In this document: in pieces, positions 1 through 10,253 of the stretch | Numbering within the stretch: the first letter of the stretch is position 1 | Layout: the number at the start of each line of letters is the position of its first letter | Assembly (NCBI GenBank): GCA_001599715.1 | Contig: BCHU01000005.1 | Span: 1,054,001 to 1,118,000 of the forward strand | Source of the DNA: Phaeotremella fagi | Taxonomy: Eukaryota > Basidiomycota > Tremellomycetes > Tremellales > Phaeotremellaceae | Length of the DNA: 64,000 bases | Direction of reading: 5' to 3' | Position numbers and translations under genes: made by a program | Notes under the pieces: generated by a model | What the model was told of the DNA's origin: nothing | Databases searched by the model: none | Seen by the model: the letters and a program-made list of their open reading frames with translations, nothing else

Positions 1-38
1 TTTTTTGGATATACGAATTCGTCTGATAGCTTGATTAG

Positions 39-905
<867 letters not shown>

Positions 906-1433
906 TACACATGGACAAAGGTTCTCGTTACTGTTCCCTATCTTGGTGCAGTGGTCGAAAGATGGGGTTGGTAGTATACATTTGCAAGGATTTTGATTTC
1001 GATTACTTTGTTTTATATTTTCATCAACTTGATCTTGGATGAAGTTGTTTACCATTCACATTGTCATAGAACTGTTCATCGCAATTCGATTTTGGAAGGT
1101 TGAATGTATCAAATACTATAGAGCATATAAATTGAGTATCAAGTGCACTTCTGAAGTTATGGGAAATTCCCGAAAACGAAAGGCCATCCATCCACTATGT
1201 GACGTACGAATAAGAAGTCGCCTTCCACATCCACGATATAGGAATATTGTGAAAGTTGGTGTCGAAATTTGTTATAGCGAGTCCTCTTCGGAAGACTTAT
1301 TGTCTTCCATTCCTCTGAAATAAAACTCCACATGATATCTTATCTATTCAGTCGATCATCTTCCAACTCGACTTTTCTTATTAGCAAAACAAATCAAAAA
1401 ATTCGAAAAGAGTGAATCCTAACGGTGACTACA
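906..1433. other. intergenic, ABD1 3' flank and promoter of first Arg/Ser-rich gene
   Basis: No supported gene. The open frames here are short, lack family features and have no splice partners. The AT-rich stretch just before the next ATG (about 1380-1433) is its probable leader. Confidence 0.5.
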
Positions 1434-2816
1434 ATGTCAAGTTCAGAGAAAGATGGTGAAAGAAAACGAGATTCAAGTAGGGGAACAAGCAGTAAAATAT
1501 TGAATTTCGTTGGTGAAGTTATTGAAGTCGTTGTCAAGGAGAACGAGAAGGGAAGAGACAAAGAAACTTCACGATCACGATCGCAATCACGTTCACGCTC
1601 ACGTCCGGGTTCCTCAGGTCAGGCATCTGTTGAAGTAGAAAGTAAGAGAGATGTTGGGAGGGATTATAGGAAGAGAGAAAGTTCTGGAGGTCGGGGTCGG
1701 GAGGATGAATCTCGTCATTCCCATCGAAGTACCTCTGGTACCAGAGATCGTGAAAATCGATCACCGAGTCGATGTTCGAGTCGATCCACACACTACGAAC
1801 GCAGAACTCAAGAGTATACTGATGATAATCGATCAAGGGAATCTTCTAGACACAGAAAAGAAGATACATCATCTACTTCCCGAGTGGTTTACTATAAAAT
1901 AAAGACGGAGGGTTCGGAAGGTCGAAATGTTCGAACTGAATATCATGGAGAGCGTTCGGGTGAGGAAGGTGAGGGATCAAGAAGACGTTCAAAATCTCGT
2001 CGTGATCTTGGTGAAAGGAGTGGAAGTGGTGATAATAAACCCCGATCTAGAAGTCGTCATGATATCAAGGATGATGATGAGGTTACTCGTGGATCAGGTA
2101 GTAGACGTCAATCAAATGTTTACGAAGTTTACCAGGGAAAGCTCGAATCTCCTATCTTGGAAAAAGCAAATCCACTCGAACAACCACTCGAACAGTATGA
2201 ACGGCAAATCGACTTCAGTGACCTCAAAGCGCGTCATAGAGAACAATCGTCAAGAGAAGGTAGTGAAACTGGACACAGTTGTACTAAAAGTGTGAAAACC
2301 CATGATGGTGAAAGTGATTCCGAGAGACCGTTTCCATTTAAACGGTACAGTGATCAAAACGTTTATAAACACTTTAAGTATATCAACTCGCAAGATTCTC
2401 TCATGAACACAAACGATAATTCCGAATCAATCATCGGAGAATCATCACGACCTCACCGACCCACGATTCAAACTACCAACCTTGAACAGAGCTCAAGAAG
2501 ATCGAAAAGACCTATCAGACCACCTCAGAAACCTCAGGCTGTTAGTTTCGCTAAAGAAAAGCATACCTCTCTTAAAGGAAACGTGGATGGGTATGGTGTT
2601 AAGACTAAAGAAGGTACTGAGCCGAAACCCGTGGTTGGAAGCGAAGAAATCGAAGTTGAAACTCAAGAATGCGAAAGTCCAGAGGAGTTTTTTAACGAGA
2701 ACAGACCGGGAACTCCTTATGTCCATCGAAGAGGATCTTTTGTCGGCAGTAGCGCTGATGAGGAGGAGGAAGATGAGGATGAAGATATTAACGAAGAGGA
2801 GGAGGAGCAAGTTTGA
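1434..2816 (+). CDS. Arg/Ser-rich disordered protein 1, acidic C-terminus
   Basis: Single exon, 460 residues; not recognised as a known family. The frame is open to a GTG at 1425, but the first ATG, in an ACAATGTC context, is at 1434 and is preferred. After a charged N-terminus there is one amphipathic helix around residues 23-39 (ILNFVGEVIEVVVKE), then RS repeats (RSRSQSRSRSRPGSS), long runs of Arg/Ser/Glu/Asp, and a very acidic tail (ADEEEEDEDEDINEEEEEQ). The protein looks intrinsically disordered and heavily phosphorylatable. It is the first of six same-strand, intronless genes of this composition. It has no RRM, so it is not a classical SR splicing factor. A lipid- or protein-docking role for the helix is inference. 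Confidence 0.75.
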   Translation: MSSSEKDGERKRDSSRGTSSKILNFVGEVIEVVVKENEKGRDKETSRSRSQSRSRSRPGSSGQASVEVESKRDVGRDYRKRESSGGRGREDESRHSHRSTSGTRDRENRSPSRCSSRSTHYERRTQEYTDDNRSRESSRHRKEDTSSTSRVVYYKIKTEGSEGRNVRTEYHGERSGEEGEGSRRRSKSRRDLGERSGSGDNKPRSRSRHDIKDDDEVTRGSGSRRQSNVYEVYQGKLESPILEKANPLEQPLEQYERQIDFSDLKARHREQSSREGSETGHSCTKSVKTHDGESDSERPFPFKRYSDQNVYKHFKYINSQDSLMNTNDNSESIIGESSRPHRPTIQTTNLEQSSRRSKRPIRPPQKPQAVSFAKEKHTSLKGNVDGYGVKTKEGTEPKPVVGSEEIEVETQECESPEEFFNENRPGTPYVHRRGSFVGSSADEEEEDEDEDINEEEEEQV

Positions 2817-3210
2817 TAGTGTAGGAGAGAGGAGTTGTGGGAGATGCGGTACTGTACATAGTCACCTTATGAATATCAAAATCTGAGTACAGAATCAAAT
2901 GTGGCAAAGATATAATCCGCCACTTTAAGATGGTCAGCACCAAAAGCTTCTAATAAGAACTGCTGATCAAGCCGAAATCTTCTGGTCTTCCAACGATCCT
3001 TCTTATGTATAATCGTCTTCTTTGTAAATTACGTGATCAGACACAAAGAAAAATCCTTTGTGGAGCTCACCCTTTCGGACCGAAAGGAAGTTCGTTATCT
3101 GAAATGAGTACTAAGACTCCTACCCATTTAACTTTTTGATCTCGTTTTTCACTTTGATTTAGCAAGAATCGACCGAATAGCTAGAACAACACATAAAGAA
3201 ATCAAGCATC
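2817..3210. other. intergenic between Arg/Ser-rich genes 1 and 2
   Basis: No coding signal. Contains a perfect 8-bp-arm palindrome with one spacer base at 3071-3087 and a pyrimidine-rich stretch before the ATG of the next gene. Confidence 0.5.
3071..3087. promoter_or_regulatory. perfect inverted repeat CCTTTCGG-A-CCGAAAGG
   Basis: Two 8-bp arms around one base, about 125 bp upstream of the ATG at 3211. It contains CGG-N-CCG, the everted half-site arrangement bound by some fungal Zn2Cys6 factors. Only the symmetry is seen; the function is a guess. Confidence 0.3.
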
Positions 3211-4506
3211 ATGTTAAAAGAACCCGATGACGGTAACAAAGGTTATAGATCACAGCGTGGTCCCGAACTCGTCCGCACAGAGACAAGTCGATCTTCATCC
3301 TCTCAATCAGACCTCGGTTCTCTAATGAAGAAAGTTATTGATTATGCTACTCGACCGGAGGTTCTAAATGCTCTCTGGGCTACAGTTGGGGCAACAGCTT
3401 TTGTTCTGGCTATGAAGGAACTTGAAGGGAGATCCACAGATCCAAAGAGAAGCCGGAAAGAACGAGAACTAGCGAGAGCTGGTGCTAAAGCTGTAGCTGC
3501 GGTCAAGGAAAAATTCGATCAACGTCAACAGTCCACTAGAGATAAAGGGTATGTCTCGAGAGACTCGACAGCCTGGGATAATAACAATGCTGGTCCTTCT
3601 CGTGATACACATGCAGGAGAGAGAGTCTATAGAGAGTCTCTTCCATTTCGAACTGGATACCCCAAGGAGAGTTCTTTTCGACCACGAGGGTTTAGTGGGG
3701 ATTCGAGAAGTAGTAGAACGGTGCCGAGTTTCCAGCAAAGCTCAACTCCCAGAAGAGACGACGAGCATTACGGTCAACCTAGAGGTCGAAGTTCAGGTAC
3801 ATATACAAGAGACGAATCTCGACGTTCTAGATCGACTGGGTGGGGAGAATCTAGGGGTCCACCTCCAGTTTTTAGGGAGGACACCTCAAGAGCTCGAGCA
3901 CCCTCACTCGGACGAAACAAATACTGGGAATATGATTGCACTGAGGAAGCGGATGATGTAAAGCCATCAGCAACACCGCTACGCAGTAATGTCTTTTACT
4001 CAGACCCTTTCGTAAGACCCAGAACCCCAAGACGATTTACAACTACCGGTGCATCAAGTCAACAACACAGAGGTCATTATTTTCGACCTCCAAGTCCTCT
4101 ATCCGCTTATCATCAAAGACCAAGAGCCCCATCAAGGCAATCTACAACTCCGGGTCCATCAAATCAACAACACAGAGGTCATTATTCTCGACCTCCAAGT
4201 CCTCTACACGCTTATGCCCAAAGACCAGAGGTCCCAAGACGATCAACAACTACCAATGCATCAAGTCAACAACACAGCGATCGTAATTCTCGCCCAACTA
4301 ACAATCCAAGATCAAATCTCCCAAGACAATCAACAACTACGAGTGCACCACAACATCGACGTGGAAATAGTCGTCCTCCATCTCGAGGTCCTCTACCCAC
4401 TGATGAACAAAGTCAAAGAAGCAGGGATGATGATAATAGGGATAGGAGGTATGCAAGACATATGCGTAAGGATGAACCCAGTAGGCGTAGCAGACGAAGT
4501 GGGTGA
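3211..4506 (+). CDS. Arg/Ser-rich disordered protein 2 with hydrophobic helix and Pro/Gln repeats
   Basis: Single exon, 431 residues, ATG in ATCATGTT context. Residues about 30-72 are ordered and helical with a hydrophobic stretch (LNALWATVGATAFVLAMKEL) that could span or dip into a membrane. A charged helix KRSRKERELARAGAKAVAAV follows. The rest is Arg/Ser/Pro-rich. From about residue 270 there are three to four degenerate copies of a roughly 38-residue unit containing SSQQHRGHYSRPPSPL and QRPRAPSRQSTT. Same strand, intronless and of the same composition as its neighbours. No family recognised. Confidence 0.75.
   Translation: MLKEPDDGNKGYRSQRGPELVRTETSRSSSSQSDLGSLMKKVIDYATRPEVLNALWATVGATAFVLAMKELEGRSTDPKRSRKERELARAGAKAVAAVKEKFDQRQQSTRDKGYVSRDSTAWDNNNAGPSRDTHAGERVYRESLPFRTGYPKESSFRPRGFSGDSRSSRTVPSFQQSSTPRRDDEHYGQPRGRSSGTYTRDESRRSRSTGWGESRGPPPVFREDTSRARAPSLGRNKYWEYDCTEEADDVKPSATPLRSNVFYSDPFVRPRTPRRFTTTGASSQQHRGHYFRPPSPLSAYHQRPRAPSRQSTTPGPSNQQHRGHYSRPPSPLHAYAQRPEVPRRSTTTNASSQQHSDRNSRPTNNPRSNLPRQSTTTSAPQHRRGNSRPPSRGPLPTDEQSQRSRDDDNRDRRYARHMRKDEPSRRSRRSG
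4027..4390 (+). repeat. in-gene tandem repeat, about 114 nt unit
   Basis: Degenerate in-frame repeats inside the second Arg/Ser-rich gene. The block around CATCAAGTCAACAACACAG recurs at about 4051, 4156 and 4258, and a shortened copy follows. It encodes QQHRGHY/RPPSPL/AYxQRP units. Copy number is probably variable between strains. Confidence 0.6.
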
Positions 4507-5042
4507 AGACGTTAGAAGCTTGGTTCCACCTTGTTCCCTGGACGGAGATGTTTAGGCAAATGCATTCGTTAGAATTCTCGTACTGTATATAAATTGAATC
4601 AAATGAAGACCAATATATAACTTTTCATGAACCCCTTTTCCCAACGACTCCGGCTATCCCCCGTTGAGTGCTTGCTCACACCGTCAAAAATGCCCCCAAA
4701 CAAAATGTGTGGAGCAAGAAGGCGGTTTCAAGTCAACAAAGGATGTCGAAATCAACTTGTGCCGGACATTGTGATTCACCGATATCATGGGGTGATTTTC
4801 CCGCGCTCTACACCGATATCAACTGTAGTGCTCCACATCAAGTTTCTTCCAACTTTTCTGAGAATCAATCGAACGCCTCCTTTGACATCCATTGAATTAC
4901 GGTGTCAAACATTTGTTCACTGTACTGAGTCCTCAATCCTACTTTGTATTTTTGATTTTAAAAGACTTTTGACGTGGATTTGGTGCAACCAGCTTTTCAA
5001 AGTCCCTTTTTCTCCTCAAGTTTACACTTTTCAGCTCATTCA
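4507..5042. other. intergenic between Arg/Ser-rich genes 2 and 3
   Basis: A frame is open over 4627-5046, but its translation has no domain and no homology to the neighbours. Treated as non-coding promoter sequence of the gene at 5043. Confidence 0.45.
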
Positions 5043-6227
5043 ATGACACACAAAAGTCGACCATCAAAGTCGCCATCGCTTTTAGCTTTCACAGGAGACC
5101 TGTTGAATGATGCCCTAGACGTTGTGGTTGAACCCTTCCTTAGTCTAAATAGTCCATCGAGATCAACAATCAGTAGAACAAGTTCTGGAAACAGTAAATC
5201 CAGCCAGCAAAAAGACAAAGATGCTCAGCGTAGAAAGACCGAAAGACGAGAGGCACGAAGGAGAGAGGGGAAAAGAACACCTAGAACACGCAGTCCTGAG
5301 AACAAGGGGAGATTCAGAGACAAGCATTATCACGGTTATGAATCTGAAACTGATGTCGAGGTTACACCACGGGCATATCGTAAAAGTTATCACAGGGGGA
5401 GTGGAGGATCGGGGTATAGTTCGAGAGAGCATTCAGATGGGTCACGACGAAGATCCAAAACTCGGAGAAGTACCATCGACTTAGGAATTCGTCCTAAATC
5501 CGGTTCAAGACATCACAGCTCAAGAGAACATTCCGAGTCATCGATGAGACCAAAGCACATAAGAAGAACGGTTGACGAGAGAAGGAGACACAAGTCGAGC
5601 TCAGGAGACCAAAGCTCAGGAGAACGTTCCCAGAGACGACGAAGGTACTCTCGAAGTGGAAACGATACTGTCGACGAGGGATGGAGATACAAGTCGAGTT
5701 CAGGAGACCAAAGCTCAGGAGGACATTCCCAGAGAGGAAGAAGGTATTCTCGAAGTGGAAACGATACTGTCGATGAAAAACCTAGTTACCAATCAAGTTC
5801 AAGCGAACGGACAGAGAGTCAAATTTGTCGAAGAAATACAAAGGCGAATATTAGGCAGTTGGCAAGTACTTCAACAAAAGATGGGAAAACAGGTAAAACC
5901 ACTTCTTACTCTACTAGCTATAAGAAAACGCATGAAGACTCCAAACGGAAGGGACAACGAGCATCATCGGCGGATGAGAGTGTGGGGGAATTCAGAATGA
6001 GTGGCACACTTGTCCTAGAAGGTAGACAGCGAAGACCTTACTCAAATGGAAAACCCCTAGTTGTGGAGAGAATTAGAGATAGTCTGGAGGATTTGAGGTC
6101 GGGAAAAACGAACACCAGAGTGAGCAACGGGGGTGATGAGTCCAAGGATCACCCAGGAACGTCGTCGAAGGGTAGTCAATATAGAAAACCGACTGTAATG
6201 TCCGATGATGAGGAAAGTCGTAAATGA
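5043..6227 (+). CDS. Arg/Ser-rich disordered protein 3 with amphipathic helix
   Basis: Single exon, 394 residues. The frame is open upstream to a GTG at 4974, but the first ATG is at 5043 and gives an N-terminus like that of its neighbours. An amphipathic helix lies at about residues 13-35 (LLAFTGDLLNDALDVVVEPF). It resembles the helices of proteins 1 and 6 in the pattern Gly-acidic-aliphatic followed by DVVV/EVVV. Then come Arg/Lys/Ser-rich segments and a tandem repeat at 5580-5790 encoding KSSSGDQSSGERSQRRRRYS-type units. The C-terminal third is less repetitive. No known domain. Third member of the intronless island. Confidence 0.75.
   Translation: MTHKSRPSKSPSLLAFTGDLLNDALDVVVEPFLSLNSPSRSTISRTSSGNSKSSQQKDKDAQRRKTERREARRREGKRTPRTRSPENKGRFRDKHYHGYESETDVEVTPRAYRKSYHRGSGGSGYSSREHSDGSRRRSKTRRSTIDLGIRPKSGSRHHSSREHSESSMRPKHIRRTVDERRRHKSSSGDQSSGERSQRRRRYSRSGNDTVDEGWRYKSSSGDQSSGGHSQRGRRYSRSGNDTVDEKPSYQSSSSERTESQICRRNTKANIRQLASTSTKDGKTGKTTSYSTSYKKTHEDSKRKGQRASSADESVGEFRMSGTLVLEGRQRRPYSNGKPLVVERIRDSLEDLRSGKTNTRVSNGGDESKDHPGTSSKGSQYRKPTVMSDDEESRK
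5570..5790 (+). repeat. two-and-a-bit copies of a 99-nt in-frame repeat
   Basis: The unit starting at AAGTCGAGCTCAGGAGACCA (5591) recurs 99 nt later with few changes, followed by a partial third copy. It keeps frame and encodes 33-residue blocks ending in YSRSGNDTVDE. The near identity points to recent duplication. Confidence 0.7.
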
Positions 6228-6508
6228 CCTGCCGTAAAATATGCATGTGACAGTTGTTGGAGTGTGGAGCAAATTATGCCGTCAAGTGCTTTTCCTCGTT
6301 CGATGTAGAATAACCTTTTATTGTTGAAAACAAATACCGCTTCCTTCTAAAGGTACTCCGATGGTCAAGAGTGCGGGATATTCTTATCTCGCACAGCAAT
6401 TCTTCTTAAAGACGGTTTGTCGTTTCTAACTCGGAATTCTTTCTTTTCGGAAAAAAACCGCCCATCATTCTATCCAAAGTTCGCCACTCAAAAACTTTCG
6501 CGTTAATC

Positions 6509-7291
6509 ATGACACAAACACATCGATCTCGACGTTCAGACAAAAGGGCTCAAGCTAAAACATTAGTCCCTAAATCCCTAACAAGATCTATCATGGCTTT
6601 GGGGGCAGCAGCATTTGGTTTATCAGCTCTTTCTAGGTGGATTATGGGTACACGAAGGTCTCGCAGTCAATCCAACAGACGCCACAGTCATTCAAGAAGA
6701 AGTTCTCGTCATCGGTATGAATCCGAAGATGAATATCAGTCTCCAGTAAGAGGTCGATCAAAAAGACGAACATACTACGACGACGACACCGAATCAGAAA
6801 GTGACTGTCCTAGACGTCGATCATATTCTCCAGGTGGTGAAAGGTTTCTCCCTGGTTACGCCAGCTCATCAAGACCCGATTATTACGGTGATAGAGATCT
6901 GTCTGAACCAGTCAACCGAGGGCGACCACCTTATCCTCGTTACGCTCCATTCACTGCTATGGATATTGAAGAAGTAGGCACCGATGATACAGAACCAGAC
7001 GCTTCAGAAGCAAGTCTTCAATCAAAGACAAGAGTGATATACACAGGTTCTACTCCCCCGCCACCCCTAGACTTGCGCAAAAATATAGATTATTACATAC
7101 GTTTCCAGCACATCGATCACCCTGTTCGCTCTCACGTATCACGTCACAACTCGACTCATCGCCGAGATTATCCAGAAAGCTCACGCAGGGCTCAATCACA
7201 CGAACCTCGTCATTCTCATAGTCATCATTCTAGTCGACGTAGAAGTAGTGGCAGGTCTCGAAAACGATATTACAGCGTAGATCGGCGTTAG
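6509..7291 (+). CDS. Arg/Ser-rich disordered protein 4 with single hydrophobic helix
   Basis: Single exon, 260 residues, ATCATGAC start context. A basic N-terminus (HRSRRSDKRAQAK) precedes a hydrophobic segment at about residues 24-49 (RSIMALGAAAFGLSALSRW) flanked by basic residues on both sides. Then come Arg/Ser/His-rich sequence, an acidic patch (DDDTESESDC), a Pro/Tyr-rich middle and a His/Arg/Ser-rich tail. The positively flanked single helix fits a tail-anchor-like or monotopic membrane segment placed N-terminally. No recognised family. Confidence 0.75.
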   Translation: MTQTHRSRRSDKRAQAKTLVPKSLTRSIMALGAAAFGLSALSRWIMGTRRSRSQSNRRHSHSRRSSRHRYESEDEYQSPVRGRSKRRTYYDDDTESESDCPRRRSYSPGGERFLPGYASSSRPDYYGDRDLSEPVNRGRPPYPRYAPFTAMDIEEVGTDDTEPDASEASLQSKTRVIYTGSTPPPPLDLRKNIDYYIRFQHIDHPVRSHVSRHNSTHRRDYPESSRRAQSHEPRHSHSHHSSRRRSSGRSRKRYYSVDRR

Positions 7292-7921
7292 TGACCATTT
7301 CAATAGAATCTGTGTCATAGTTAGTAAAATATTAGGCTTAGTTATGTAGATTGACTTTGTGTACAAACTTTTGTAATATGAATTTGTAGTGTTTATACTG
7401 TATAGTACTTATGTACATTGTTAACTCTCTTTTACAGTTGGTAGATAAAATGAACATTGTAGGCGTTACACTGCGAAGAATGAATCCCATTCACATTAAG
7501 CATGCCATCACATTCCTATTCTTTGAATCCACAAAGCTTTTGTCATCGAGAAGATGTAACAGATCAACCAGGATACAAAGCATAAAGTACAGTGTTCGCT
7601 TGCTTCCGGAGTAAATATCGGCGCCTCCTCGCTCACCTTCAAAGAAGACACGCCACAAATTGTCAACCGAATTCATCTACTAAAAAGTCTCGACATTGAT
7701 GTTCTGCACAGCTTAGCTATCGTTACAAAAGAAGTCTCTGAGGCTTCCACAAACAGTGACTATAACCAACGGGCAAATTCAGAACTTTTTCTTCCATCCA
7801 CAGAGGCTTCCAGTAACGAAGGCGACAAGTGTGAAGGGGTTGCGTTTTCTTCGTGTAAATTTGTCTCACTCCACAAAGCAGCTCAGCAACAATCAATCAT
7901 TCCAACGCCATCAATCACAAA
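7292..7921. other. intergenic between Arg/Ser-rich genes 4 and 5
   Basis: 630 bp, AT-rich in its first third. A short frame at 7411-7614 has no supporting feature. The last 60 bp before the ATG are CA-rich, as in other leaders here. Confidence 0.45.
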
Positions 7922-8650
7922 ATGTCTAGCTCAGATCGTCATGGTAGAGGTCGTAAAAATGACAGAAGAGAACGTAAAAGGAATGGGAGTGACAGTGACA
8001 GTGACTCCGACGACAGCAGAGGAAGAAGTGAATCAAATACAAGGTTTTCAGATGTAGCTACAGCTGCTGGTATCGGTCTTGCTATTGGAGCATTAGCTGG
8101 AATGGCTTTATCTTCAAGAGACAAACAGGGAAGCAAAGAAGATCGTCATCAAAAACAAAACAGCTCCCAAACACCAACCCGCTCCCAAAATGAGGACACT
8201 CACCGCCACCCTCGATCATCTTCCAGAAGTAAAAGTCGTGCCAGACCACCACTCAGCCGAACATCTAGCGCTGGCAGCGTGTTGGATACACATGGCCGTG
8301 CGGTTCACCGAGATAATCGTGCCGAACGACGATCTGGTGGTAGAAGCTCAAGTAAAGTCAGTGTCAACCGAATAGTACACAGCAGCGACGAGGGGCTAAC
8401 CAGTGGTTATGGTAACGAGATTTTATCGAGTGACGGTCGACCACTCCGTAGAACCTCAACAGCGACCTCGGCTGCCAGTCCTTCACGAGAAGTTATCAAT
8501 CCGCTATCTCATAGATCCGGTACAACTCGACGTAGAGAGAGTGAAAACCATGGTTCGAGTGCCACTGCACGCGCTCTGAAAACTTTCGTCCAATCGAGCC
8601 CTCAAAATTCCAGGTCTCGTTCTAGAACTGGTTCTCGAGAGGAAAGTTGA
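7922..8650 (+). CDS. Arg/Ser-rich disordered protein 5 with glycine-zipper helix
   Basis: Single exon, 242 residues, AAAATGTC start. A strongly charged head contains SDSDSDDSRGRSES. It is followed at about residues 42-64 by an Ala/Gly-rich hydrophobic segment (ATAAGIGLAIGALAGMALS) with small residues at i, i+4 spacing, a glycine-zipper pattern typical of membrane-inserting or self-associating helices. The remainder is Ser/Arg/Thr-rich and disordered. Fifth gene of the intronless island. No family recognised. Confidence 0.75.
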   Translation: MSSSDRHGRGRKNDRRERKRNGSDSDSDSDDSRGRSESNTRFSDVATAAGIGLAIGALAGMALSSRDKQGSKEDRHQKQNSSQTPTRSQNEDTHRHPRSSSRSKSRARPPLSRTSSAGSVLDTHGRAVHRDNRAERRSGGRSSSKVSVNRIVHSSDEGLTSGYGNEILSSDGRPLRRTSTATSAASPSREVINPLSHRSGTTRRRESENHGSSATARALKTFVQSSPQNSRSRSRTGSREES

Positions 8651-9171
8651 GGGTTGGGGAAGGGACATGCATCTTTGGGTCTTCTGAAGGATCTGTAAGA
8701 TTAAGATGATAAGGAGAGGGTTTCATACGTAAACTGTTGTGAAAAGTAGTACATGTCTGGATATCCCTTGCACTGTTGATTTGCAATGCAGTCTCTAGTC
8801 TGGTATGAACAAGCATTATCTGATTCACTTGCATATCTGCGTATTTCTTTTGCTCTTCAATTTTCTAGCTCGCTCCACTTGCTTCTTTTTCATTCCGATT
8901 TTGACACTGATAAGATATCACATTTTATTCCGAAAAGTACAGAAAATTCTTCTTAGAAGCCATACTTTCTGGTTAATGTGCATTATCTTTCGGGATAATA
9001 AGTAAACTCGTTATGGAGTGAAATCTTCTTCTCACCAAATCATGTTTTCACCACGCTTCTGGCCTTCCTTTCTTCTGTGGAGCTCAAAGTAGTGACCTGT
9101 GCTTCTCATCATCAATTCAAAATCTACTATCAAGTTGCTTTTCAAGTTTCACCTCTTCTTACAAACTCAGA
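8651..9171. other. intergenic between Arg/Ser-rich genes 5 and 6
   Basis: About 520 bp with no supported gene; pyrimidine-rich towards the next start codon. Confidence 0.45.
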
Positions 9172-9777
9172 ATGTCTAGACACAATCAAGGAAGTTCGCC
9201 TTCACCGCGACGTCCTCCTCGTCGACCCTCTGGGCTAACTCGTTCATCAACCAGTTCAAGTCGTTTGTCCCTGACTGACACCATCGAAAATGTGCTAGAA
9301 AGCGTCGGTGAAGCTCTGGTCGACGTTTTGGACGAAACTCTGGATTTCTTGGGATTTCCACAGAATGAGCCAGAACATAGGAGGGCAAGTACAAGTGAAG
9401 CGGTTGGTGGTTCAAATGGGAGAAGAAGGAGTTCAAACAGCAGTCAACTTCATCAAACGTCTTCTACAAGAAGTGGAGAAGGTGGTCGTAGGTCTCGAGA
9501 TGACGAAAGAACAAAGAACAGTGATGGTAGGGATAAAGGTCGACGAAGAATTAGAGGTCTTGAGGTGGAAAGGGATGAAAACCAAAGCAAAGATTCAAGA
9601 GATGTGTCATTGTCATCATCAGCTCGAAGAGCTTCGTTGACAGAGAGTAACTTGCAATACCATACTAATGAAAGAATCAAAGGAGCTGATCGAACTACCG
9701 AGGAATTGATCGAGAAGGCTCGACAAAAGCAGTTGAAGAGGGAGGAGGTGGAGGAGGGTGAAGCTTCCAAATCTTAA
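9172..9777 (+). CDS. Arg/Ser-rich disordered protein 6 with amphipathic helix
   Basis: Single exon, 201 residues, AGAATGTC start. Basic/Pro-rich head, then an acidic amphipathic helix at about residues 31-58 (LESVGEALVDVLDETLDFLG). Its VGE-aliphatic-DV core recalls FVGEVIEVVV of protein 1 and FTGDLLNDALDVVV of protein 3. Ser/Arg/Glu-rich disorder follows and ends in a probable coiled coil (EELIEKARQKQLKREEVEE). Last member of the island. No known domain. Confidence 0.75.
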   Translation: MSRHNQGSSPSPRRPPRRPSGLTRSSTSSSRLSLTDTIENVLESVGEALVDVLDETLDFLGFPQNEPEHRRASTSEAVGGSNGRRRSSNSSQLHQTSSTRSGEGGRRSRDDERTKNSDGRDKGRRRIRGLEVERDENQSKDSRDVSLSSSARRASLTESNLQYHTNERIKGADRTTEELIEKARQKQLKREEVEEGEASKS

Positions 9778-10253
9778 CGGAGGTTTTGTAGATATTCGGA
9801 GTTATTTAAGACAGAATTTTGTGAAACCTGTAGTGAGGCAATACATTGAGCTACTTAGTTTTGAAAGTCTAATCCAAAAAAAGTCCTCATGCCAAGACCT
9901 CGACCAAGTCCTCATTTACTTTGTAAACCGTTCCTGAACATGACCGGTTCCTGATTGCCAATACAAAGTTTGTCAGAAGGGTATACAGCATCTCATTATT
10001 ATTTATTCAGGATGATAATGATTGGGGTTGGTGGTGGACATTAACTTAGTTTGAGAGATCCTCATTTTGGGTGCGAAGTTTTCGTATAATTTGGTTGTGT
10101 GGCGGGGACAGTGGCATTTCCTTGAACCGTGCAATCCTCATTTCCATGGGAAGGATTGTCGTTCTTCATGAAAAATCATACATATAAATACTTTGAGAAA
10201 GCGTATAACCCCCTCCCCATCTTCCCAACTAACCAAATCAAAAAGAAAAAGCA
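9778..10253. promoter_or_regulatory. intergenic and promoter of the HRXXH protein gene
   Basis: 476 bp, no gene seen. Ends in a CA/AG-rich leader with an ATATAAATA element at 10181-10190, about 65 bp before the ATG, which could act as a TATA box. Confidence 0.4.

Noticed and set aside
1425..1433. Upstream GTG start for the first Arg/Ser-rich gene
   Set aside because: An ATG in good context lies three codons downstream. The same reasoning rejects GTG starts at 4974 and 54479.
1534..1836. Minus-strand frame opposite the first Arg/Ser-rich gene
   Set aside because: Antisense shadow created by Arg/Ser codon bias. The same applies to minus frames at 2493-2810, 5163-5432 and 9453-9770.
4627..5046. 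139-codon frame between Arg/Ser-rich genes 2 and 3
   Set aside because: Overlaps the likely promoter and start of the 5043 gene; no family features.
7411..7614. 67-codon plus frame between Arg/Ser-rich genes 4 and 5
   Set aside because: No helix/Arg-Ser architecture like the neighbours and no domain. Likely chance.
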